From positions 189,959,548 to 190,023,547 of the forward strand of contig NC_064618.1 of the NCBI RefSeq assembly GCF_023898315.1: a stretch of 64,000 nt of DNA. Reading direction: 5' to 3'. The notes beneath the pieces are model-generated. The model did no database searches, was not told the origin of the DNA, and saw nothing but the letters and a program-made list of their open reading frames with translations. The translations under genes and the position numbers were made by a program. The DNA is from Schistocerca nitens (Eukaryota; Arthropoda; Insecta; Orthoptera; Acrididae). This document shows positions 56,057 to 64,000 of the stretch, in pieces (position 1 is the first letter of the stretch; the number at the start of each line of letters is the position of its first letter).

Positions 56057-58004
56057 CTAATCTCTCTTATCTTTGTGGTCTTTCCGCGAAATGTAAGTTG
56101 GCGGCAGTAATGCTGATTCTCTAAATTTCCTCATTAGCGATTCACGAAAAGAACGCCTCCTTTCCTCTAGCGACTTCCACCCGAGTTCCTGAAGCATTTC
56201 CGAAACACTCGCGTGATGATCAAACCTACCAGCAACAAATCTAACAGCCCGCCTCTCAATTGCTTCTATGTCCACCCTCAATCCGACCTCACAGGTATCC
56301 CAAACGCTCGAGCAGTACTCAAGAGTAGGTCGTATTAGTGTTTTCTAAGCGAACCGAAGACGACTATCCGCCTTCCCCACAACTGCCATTACATGCTTCT
56401 CTCACTTCATATCGCTCTGCAGTGTTACGCCCAAATATTTAATCGACGTGACTGTGTCAAGCGCTACACTACTACTGGAGTATTCAAACATTACAGGATT
56501 CTTTTTCCTATTCATCTGCATTAATTTACATTTACCTATATTTAGAGTTAGCTGCCATTCTTTACACCAATCACAAATCCTGTGCAAGTCATCTTGTATC
56601 CTCCTACAGTCACTCAACGACGACACCTTCCCGTACACCACAGCATCATCAGCAAACAGCCACACATTGCTGTCCACCCTATCCAAAAGACCATTAATGT
56701 AGATAGAAAACAAACGCGGACCTACCACACTTCCCTGGGGCACTCCAGAAGATACCCTCACCTTCGATGAACACTCACCATCGAGGACAACGTACTGGGT
56801 TCTATTACTTAAGAAGTCTTCGAGCCTCTCACATACTTGGGAACCAATCCCATATGCTCGTACCTTAGTTAGGAGTCTGCAGTGGGGCACCGAGTCAAAC
56901 GCTTTCCGGAAGTCAAGGAATATGGCATCCGTCTGATACCCTTCATCCATGGTTCTCAAAATATCATGTGACAAAAGGGCGAGTTGCGTTTCACAGGAGC
57001 GATGCTTTCTAAAGCCGTCCTGATACATGGACAGCAACTTCTCTGTCTCAAGGAAATTCATTATATTCGAACTGAGAATATGTTCGTCCGCAGCTCGTGG
57101 TCGTGCGGTAGCGTTCTCGCTTCCCGCACCCGGGTTCCCGGGTTCGATTCCCGGCGGGGTCGGAGATTTTCTCTGCCTCGTGATGACTGGGTGTTGTGTG
57201 ATGTCCTTAGGTTAGTTAGGTTTAAGTAGTTCTAAGTTCTAGGGGACTGATGACCACAGACGTTAAGTCCCATAGTGCTCAGAGCCATTTGAACCATTTT
57301 TTTGAGAATATGTTCGAGAATCCTGCAACAAACCGATGTTAAGGATATTGGTCTGTAATTTTGAGGATCCGTCCTTCTACCCTTCTTATATACAGGCGTC
57401 ACCTGCGCTTTTTTCCAGTCGCTCGGGACTTTACGTTGGGCAAGAGATTCGCGATAAATGCAAGCTAAGTAAGGAGCCAATGCAGTAGAGTACTCTCTGT
57501 AAAACCGAATTGGAATGCCGTCAGGACCTGGCGATTTATTTATTTTCCACGCATTCAGCTTCTTCACAACCCCAGGCATGTCTATCACTAAGTCTTCTTC
57601 CATACGGGAATCTGTACGAGACTCAAACGGCGGTACGTTTGTACGATCCTCCTGTGTGAAAGATTTCTCAAATGCCAAATTTAAAATTTCAGCTTTGTTT
57701 TGCTGTCTTCCGTTGCCAGACCAGACTGATCAGTGAGTGACTGGATGGAAGCCTTCGACCCGCTTATCGGTTTTACGTAAGACCAGAATTTCCTTGTGTT
57801 TTCAGCAAGATCTTTTGCTAAGTTATGACGGTGGTAGTGGTTGAATGCTTCGCGCATCGCTCTTTTTACAGCAGCACGAATCTCTACTAACTTTTGCCTG
57901 TCCTTATTCTCCCGATCTTTCCTGTACCGCGAGTGCAGCTGCCTTTGCTTCCTGAGCATTTTCCTAATTGCGCTGTTAAACCACTGTGGGTCATTTCGGC
58001 ACAT
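56057..58004 (-). pseudogene. CR1-like ORF2 reverse transcriptase (split by SINE)
   Basis: Pieces: 58004-57681 (linker with RKQRQLHSRYRKDRENKD), 57678-57303 (NKSPGPDGIPIRFYRE, VPSDWKKAQVTPVYKKG, YRPISLTSVCCRILEHIL), the SINE at 57087-57302, then 57061-56402 (HRSCETQLALLSHDI, FLDFRKAFDSVPH, GVPQGSVVGPRLF, LFADDAVVY), and 56281-56057 (RRAVRFVAGRFDHHASVSEM). The catalytic FADD box is intact. Small frameshifts occur between pieces. Confidence 0.87.
57087..57302 (+). mobile_element. SINE with a different (class I, Gly-like) tRNA head
   Basis: The head has TAGCGTTCTCGCTTCCCGCA and the B box GGGTTCGATTCCC, without the class II extra arm, and could place CCC or TCC at the anticodon. The body from GTGTGATGTCCTTAGG onward is the same as in the other SINEs. 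The 14 bp duplication TGAGAATATGTTCG is at 57073-57086 and 57303-57316, inside the CR1-like RT. Confidence 0.92.
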
Positions 58005-58885
58005 ACTTGTCCAATGCGTGATTTACAATGTGTTTAAAATTTGCCCATAATTCTTCCACGTCCATCGTACCGGAAGTAGATGAAGTCGATTCATTTACTA
58101 AGAGGGATGCTAACAACTGCTTATCTGCTCTTTCTAGTAAGAATACTCTCCTAGCCTTCTTGACCGACTTTTTAACTTTCGTAACCATAGTCGTAATGAC
58201 AACATCATGATCACTAATCCCTGTCTCAACACTGACACCGTCGATGAGGTCTGGTCTGTTTGTGGCTACCAGATCTAAAATATTTCCATTACTCGTTGGC
58301 TGTCGATTTAGCTGCTCAAGACAGTTTTCAGATAATGTGTTCAAAAGTAATTCACACGACGGCTTGTCTGTACCACCTGTAATGAATCCATAGACATCCA
58401 AGTCTGTACTAGGTAGGCTGAAGTCGCCTCCGACTAATATAGCATGATCCGGGTACTTCTGCGCTCCAGATTGTAGACTCCCTTTGTATGATTCTAGAAC
58501 TGTCACGGTGGAACCTGGTGGCCGGTAATAACACCCCACATATAACTTTATTTGCCCTAGCCCTGTTAAACGTGTCCAGATAACTTCGCAATCACACTCC
58601 GACCTCAGTAGACACAACATTTTTGTCAGCTGCATTGAAGACACCACCTCCTACGGTGTCTAATCTGTCTTTCCGATACACGTTCCTACCCTCACTAAAT
58701 ATTTCAGAACTTCCTATCTCAGGGTTCAGCCAGGTCTCACTCCCGAGAATAATTTGCGCGCCACACTCTTCCTGGAGGGCAGTAATTTCAGGAACTTTAT
58801 TCCGAACACTCTGAAAATTTACTGCTATTATCTTGATAGCTGAAGTGTCTTTACACTGAGCGCGTCCTGATTTCCCTGCCTGCAC
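57991..58885 (-). pseudogene. CR1-like ORF2 endonuclease domain (frameshifted)
   Basis: 58885-58592 has IIAVNFQSVRNKV, LGSETWLNPEI (catalytic Glu) and YRKDRLDTVGGGVF. After a frameshift, 58647-57991 has LYVGCYYRPPG, LVGGDFSLPSTD (GDFN changed to GDFS), NILDLVATN and ISDHDVVIT. The motif order is that of APE-type endonucleases. The Asn-to-Ser change in GDFN is unusual and may reduce activity. Confidence 0.85.
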
Positions 58886-59045
58886 GTCGACTGGTTAGTG
58901 TTCATCAGAGCACCTCGGACTACTGCCTAGCCTAAAAACCCCCAAGTGCACGCCACAAGTACTCTGCTATCCGAGTAGCCGCTTCCTTTGTGTAGTGCAC
59001 CCCTGACCTATCCAGGGGCGTCCTACAATTCCCCACCCAATAGCG

Positions 59046-59834
59046 CTAGTCTAGAAATCTGCATCCAAGACCGTCCCAGAGTCGACGAAGCCTCTGGTTG
59101 AGACCCTCCACTCGGCTCCAAACCAAAGGACCCCGATACACTCTGGGAACGATTCTGCAAATAGAGAGCTCTGCTTGAACCTCGAGTGCGAGGCGAGCTG
59201 TCTTCACCAACTCCGCCAGCCGCCTGTACGAACTGAGGATCGCCTCAGAACCCAATCGACAAGCATCGTGAGCAACTACTTGCAGATGACTGCTCCCCGT
59301 ACGCTCGATAGCCGCAGGCAAGGCCGCCTCCACATCTTGGATATGGTCCCCCGGCAGACAAACCGAGTGCACGTTGGACTTCTTTCCAGCCCTGTACGCT
59401 ATTTCCCTAAGGGGCACCATCACTCGCCTAACGTTGGAGCTCCTAATAACCAGCCAGCCTTTGCCCGCGTGTACCTGCTCGGGCCCTGCTGAAGGAGCAG
59501 CCACCTGGCCACTGACAGGATGCACTGGCGAGGCCAGCCGGCCGGCCTCCACATTGGACCTCCATCTCGAGCGACGGGAACGCATTGCAGTCCGCCAATC
59601 ACCCTTAGGTGAGGGCGGCCCCAATGTGCCGGGCACACTAGAAGGTGCCTCGGCGGCTGAGTCAGCGGACGCAGCAAGCGACACCTGGGGTGTCTCAAGC
59701 GACGCGCCAGATCCTCCGCCGTCGCTGCACCTCGAGGCAGCAGCCTGAAGGCGGCTGACCATGGCCAACAGCACGCTCAGCTGCTCTCGAACCGCGGCCA
59801 GTTCCTCCTGCACCTGCACACAGCACGCACACAC
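59046..59834 (-). CDS. CR1-like ORF1: coiled coil plus degenerate SGNH-esterase-like domain
   Basis: An open 262-residue frame. Residues about 5-30 (VQEELAAVREQLSVLLAMVS) form a heptad-like helix, a probable coiled coil for oligomerisation. A Pro/Ser/Ala-rich linker follows. The C-terminal 140 residues resemble the esterase-type domain found in some CR1 ORF1 proteins: LVIRSSNVRRV in place of the GDS block, a CLPGDHIQDVEAAL segment, AHDACRLGS in place of the GTND block, and RVEGLNQRLRRL near the end. The catalytic Asp and Asn positions seem changed, so enzymatic activity is doubtful. Known role of the family: RNA binding and particle assembly. The frame is intact. Confidence 0.68.
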   Translation of the reverse strand: MCACCVQVQEELAAVREQLSVLLAMVSRLQAAASRCSDGGGSGASLETPQVSLAASADSAAEAPSSVPGTLGPPSPKGDWRTAMRSRRSRWRSNVEAGRLASPVHPVSGQVAAPSAGPEQVHAGKGWLVIRSSNVRRVMVPLREIAYRAGKKSNVHSVCLPGDHIQDVEAALPAAIERTGSSHLQVVAHDACRLGSEAILSSYRRLAELVKTARLALEVQAELSICRIVPRVYRGPLVWSRVEGLNQRLRRLWDGLGCRFLD

Positions 59835-60077
59835 CCTATCTTACTGCTAATATCTAACGACTCCGCGAATTTATACTCTATGGCTATCAATAAGCAATAT
59901 TACTCCTCTCAAATACGAGAATACGCAAGGATTTTACGTAATTAAATATGCAAGCGCACAAACGCTCGGAAAGAAATTAAGAAGTAAACTACAAATCAAA
60001 TATGAAAGCTGAACATGCACTCGTTACTGCACTGCTGCTGCACTGATACTTCACCAGCGGCTGCTCAAGTACTCAAA

Positions 60078-60138
60078 GTACCCTCCGCCACACACAGTCA
60101 GGTGACTTGCGGAGTATGGATGTAGATGTAGATTTAAA
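60078..60138 (+). other. 3' UTR end of the plus-strand CR1-like host copy
   Basis: CCCTCCGCCACACACAG through GGAGTATGGATGTAGATG parallels the 3' end of the minus-strand element and carries the GATGTA tail. It joins 55912 at GTAC. Confidence 0.8.
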
Positions 60139-61909
60139 CGGTGAGCGTAGCGACTCTGATCTCCATCGCAGTAGCGTCAAAGGAAGGAATGAAATATGGG
60201 TAAGAGGTGTTGTGTCGAGTTTCCTATAGTGTGACACGTCCACGATGGCGTTGCTCATAGTTGTAGTGAAATTTGGTGCCAATTTGATACAATTACCTCC
60301 CTTACACTTGACATGAACTTCTGAGCGATGGTCGTCTTTTCGAATGCGTAGACACCTCGCTGTTCGAAGCGTCGACGAGCACGAGGGGCACCTCGCAGCG
60401 TGCCACGGTTTTTCAACTTTACAGAGGAAGTTTGTAGACATCTTTCAGCCACATTTCCAACTTGTTTGTCACACTGGGAAACAATGACGGTGTTTAGAAA
60501 AAGTTTTCCTTTAACTGTGTTATACCGTGTAGTTGCACATGTCGTGCGTATTGCTGTACAACCATTAAGAATACCAAATATTACAGCATAAAATTAGAGA
60601 TGTAAAAAAATACAAGTAAATCTGGAACCCATCCACTGTCCTAATTTGACAGAGGAGTTTCCATGTATTGAAACGAGGTACGTATCGTAATACGATTGCA
60701 GTGTTGCAAATTGCCTTTGTTTGCCGTCCATTTTGCACCGAAAATATGCACGAGAGGAAGTTTTGTTAGTTCCGAGTGCGTGAACTTTGATGTCTCCTAC
60801 ACATTTACAGTGGGGAAAGTAAAAGTTTCCGGGGAATATTTCAGGCAAGTTAAGACAGGGGAAATAGCTTACATCGGTTGCATATTCATCAGCATGAATT
60901 TTACAACCTCTTGCAAATATTGATTATTAGCTTCACCATTATTATATTATCCTTCAGATTATTGGAATTAAAGAACTTAAGTATTTTAACAATAATAATA
61001 ATAATAATAATAATATTAAAAAGGCCACCATGAGAGTGTAGTCTTTTTTAAACCACATAAATTATTTTAAGTTTGTTATTGCAGGGCATTTTCTTCGTGT
61101 TGTAATGCACTGCCGTTTTGTGTAAAGTGCTGGTGGGTAAAGCTATTTTGTGATCGCGTGTCAGTCGATAGCGTTCCTTACTGTCTTCTCGAGCCCAGGG
61201 TGGTAAACAGACATTATCCATAGTTATTAATTTTGGCCCTGTAATACTGCTAATGTTAGGTGCAGATCGCCTCAAATTAATTAGAAATTCTGCTGTGACG
61301 TAACACGAATCCACAAACTGATATAAATCAGAGCTTGGGGTTGTACTCTAAAATGACAACACAACCTCTCCTTTTTTCATTCTACATTTAATTTACCACT
61401 GCTGTCAGGGTTCAAGTGATATATAACAAACAAGTTCAATTGCTTTCAACTCTCAACAAAATAATTATCATCTAGACATTGAATATGTGCTTATTAAATC
61501 CTTATCTCTACATATGAGAATGTTATAACTAGCAAAACAATTAATTGTTCATCAGTGGAAATTACATCTACGTTGTCATAGCTGTTCAATGGACTAAGTT
61601 GGCAGAGAATGAAATTTTATCTTTTAAACTAATCAAACTCTCATGTGCTCAATGAAGGGTATGTTAGTGTTCAACTTTTGAAATTCTATGTTCAAAGTGT
61701 ACGCAGGTTGGAGTGAACAAACTCTCGACTGATCATTTAATGTCGCTTAATACGTGTTGGTAGATTACGAATCAGAAAATACGGCGGCATTGACTCTGTG
61801 CTGGATCTGAAACGATAATTCCCTACTCTGGCCTTGACTGAATCACTCAGTCTCAACTTTCCTGCTTAGAACGTTAAGTTTTCCCTAGTCGAAATAATGG
61901 CTATCGCAC
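60139..61909. other. Unassigned AT-rich region with an AAT microsatellite
   Basis: No coding similarity was recognised. An (AAT)n run lies at 60990-61015. Frames on both strands are short. Confidence 0.45.
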
Positions 61910-61920
61910 ACTCACTAAGG

Positions 61921-62096
61921 TTCAAAGGGCTCTGAGCACTATGGGACTTAACATCTGAGGTCATCTGTCTCCTAGAACTTAGAACTACTTAAACCTAACT
62001 AACCTAAGGACATCATACACAGCCACGCCCAATGCAGGATTCGAACCTGCGACCGTAGTGAAGTGCCTAGAACCGCTCGGCCACAACGGCTGGCAA
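61921..62096 (-). mobile_element. tRNA-derived SINE, copy 5 (minus strand)
   Basis: Reverse orientation of the common SINE: B box GGTTCGAATCC (62039-62049) and body ending in TTTGAACC. The head is diverged. The 11 bp duplication ACTCACTAAGG is at 61910-61920 and 62097-62107. Confidence 0.9.
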
Positions 62097-62209
62097 ACTC
62101 ACTAAGGGATGAAGCGATGTGCACAATGCTCTGCCTGCAAAAATTCCCGCAACATCTGTTGCCATGATACGTGAAGCGTACTGCCCTCACTTTGCAGACG
62201 TAAAAGTCT

Positions 62210-62405
62210 GCCGGCCGGAGTGGCCGTGAAGTTCTAGGCGCTACATTCTGGAGCCGAGCGACCGCTACGGTCGCAGGTTCGAATCCTGCCTCGGGCATGG
62301 ATGTGTGTGATGTCCTTACGTTTAATTAGTTCTACGTTCTAGGCGACTGATGACCTCAGAAGCTAAGTCGCATAGTACTCAGAGCCATTTGAACCATTTT
62401 TAACT
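62210..62405 (+). mobile_element. tRNA-derived SINE, copy 6
   Basis: Same SINE body. The head is closer to the variant with TTCTAGGCGCTACA. The body lacks part of the TTAGGTTAGTTAGG stretch. The 10 bp duplication GTAAAAGTCT is at 62200-62209 and 62406-62415. Confidence 0.92.
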
Positions 62406-62415
62406 GTAAAAGTCT

Positions 62416-64000
62416 CAACATCTTCGCTATTTTTCCACACATAGGTGTGGCCCGCTGCGAGACGAGAGAAGTCTGTTAATTTAGTCCTCAAAAATGCTTT
62501 TATTGACATGACTCTCCCACTGTGTCTCTTCTACGTCACACAGTATCGCTTCAGCCAACCGCTCATAGGTGAATTTTTATTTTTCTAGCTAGCCACTTAC
62601 CCACAGTCTCGGCTGTGTTTATTTAAAAGGTATTATGTTGTTATTGCCTTATTTCTTTCTGCGCTGCAGCTGGGCCTTCTTTTGTTAATGTTAATTTGGG
62701 TTTCCCAATGCCATTAGCCGCATGCACAGTCCACCTCCAAACTGCGTTCACTTTATCTCATTTACGCATGCCTCTATCGTTATGAGGGTAGATTTCCTTT
62801 ATTATTAGTCCAACGCCCTTTGACTTTGGTATTAGTGAGCGTAAGTGATAAAATTTTATTCTGAAAATTATTTGTCACCAAAGCATCAATGGTCAAAGGT
62901 TCCTGAGCCCTTGTGTACTTACCCCAAATTATGCAGCTGCAAAACAAGTTAATAAAGTTTCTAGAGCACATCATAAACAGCCAGAGTTCTTGTAGGTACG
63001 GTCCATAGACGTTTCAGTATAAGATCTGATACGGTATTTGGTATCGATAATAATATCTGTAATCACCTCCTTTATTAATTCAATGCACCTTGAATGTGAC
63101 CAGTAGACAAACATTGTCCTTCCAGATAGATCTGATGTCAACAATATTGCCCAGTGGCTTATTTGATTGGTATGTCGACCGAGGTAGCCTCTACTCCCTG
63201 GCTGCAGCTGAAGAAACAATAAAAAAATTAGAAATGATGTACAAAAATTTTTCTGGGTGCAGCATGCCTAATAGCGTGTTGATACTTGGATGAAATTGGA
63301 ACGAAAGTATCTATACAGCCAATACCCGTGGCTGTAACGCCAAGTATTGATTGGAATGTACTTCAAAGCTTTTCTTGGACAAAAGAGCATTTACTCAGAA
63401 GACGAGTGTAATTATGATATTTATGATACATTTCACGTAAGTACATTTTACATAAAATCAAAAGTAGCTGTGTTTCTAACAAACATACTTAATATTTGCG
63501 GTATATGTTACTGCTATATGACTGGTATGTAATAGGTTTTCCATGGGATATAATGTTCAGTATATCTCTAACATTTCCTGTCTGATGTACAGACACATTT
63601 CAACTCTCAGAACACAGTGGTGATGTTTTTTTCCCTTTTTTCTGGTCTATGCAACGAGTATCTAAATAGAAGTACACATTCTCTCTACTATCAGTAATAC
63701 TGTATTTGTCTTAGCGGCCCCTTATCAATTAGAGGGCCGCACAACAGGCAAGCAAGGTGGGCTGCCGACCTCCCTTCAAGAGATCAGATCGACACATCGC
63801 CAGTGGATGTAAGCAATAACAAGCTTTCCTCATAAACACCAAACTACTTCGCGAAAAGACATGTGACAGTGATACACCAATTGGAACTCATATCATGACA
63901 TGTAGGGATCCGCCGAATCGGCATTATAAGCACGCCAGGAGCGTCCGAACGGCAGTGTATACCTACAGCTAGGAGAGCTCCAGCCAATACTTACGCAGGC
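62416..64000. other. Unassigned region at the right end
   Basis: No recognisable element, gene or RNA. Several 60-80 residue frames occur on both strands without known motifs. Confidence 0.4.

Larger units (their letters stand above)
55913..60077 (-). mobile_element. CR1-like non-LTR retrotransposon, near full length, nested
   Basis: In minus-strand order: a 5' UTR, ORF1 (59834-59046), an ORF2 with endonuclease and RT (58885 to about 56057), a 3' UTR and a GATGTA tail at about 55930-55913. It lies within the 3' UTR of a plus-strand relative, flanked by GTAC (55909-55912 and 60078-60081). A two-ORF plan, a RRAARFV C-terminus and a short microsatellite tail fit the CR1 group. ORF2 is disrupted by a SINE and several frameshifts. 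Confidence 0.85.

Overview
The window looks like intergenic chromatin of a large, repeat-rich insect genome. An orthopteran, most likely a Schistocerca-like grasshopper, is suggested by the tRNA-derived SINE with a shared tail, by the RTE and CR1-like families with GATGTA tails, and by the TAATC-tailed non-LTR ends; that species-level call rests on remembered repeat types, not on a search. I found no convincing host protein-coding gene. Nearly every long reading frame belongs to a transposable element, and the window is best read as a stack of nested insertions.

Left third (1-24.6 kb). The oldest recognisable layer is the 3' end of a jockey-like non-LTR element on the plus strand (9729-9886, resuming at 24223-24628). 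Into or next to it went a mariner-like DNA transposon (1-26 plus 8203-9490), a SINE (9516-9716) and a minus-strand CR1-like element (9887-10331 plus 22556-24222). Two tandem arrays of Penelope-like elements (PLEs) then landed inside these: array A (27-8190) in the mariner transposase gene and array B (10332-22555) in the CR1-like reverse transcriptase. Each is bracketed by a 12-13 bp target-site duplication, and in each case the host reading frame closes exactly when the array is removed. A 158 bp insertion with its own 12 bp duplication (24254-24411) consists almost only of a hammerhead-type ribozyme motif and its flanks.

Middle (24.6-47 kb). This part holds CR1-like and SINE debris, an old L1/Tx1-like element with a CCHC-knuckle ORF1 (about 24.9-29.5 kb), a nearly intact mariner-like element with 168 bp inverted repeats (29511-31058), a decayed P-element/THAP transposon (about 32.3-35.6 kb) interrupted by a small inverted-repeat element that carries a tRNA-like sequence, a third PLE family arranged as an inverted dimer (about 37.1-40.5 kb), a broken mariner-like transposase, a short tandem repeat, and a fourth, older PLE relic.

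Right (47-64 kb). There is an old RTE fragment, a near full-length RTE element whose 5' end is a tRNA-like sequence (50141-53660, with a SINE inside), and a nested pair of CR1-like elements: a near full-length minus-strand copy with an esterase-like ORF1 (55913-60077) sits inside the 3' UTR of a plus-strand copy. Two more SINEs and unassigned AT-rich DNA follow.

Common theme: three unrelated PLE families (A, B, C) each encode one protein with a reverse transcriptase and a C-terminal GIY-YIG nuclease, and each has a minimal hammerhead core just 5' of the coding start. The head-to-tail arrays put one ribozyme at every unit junction.
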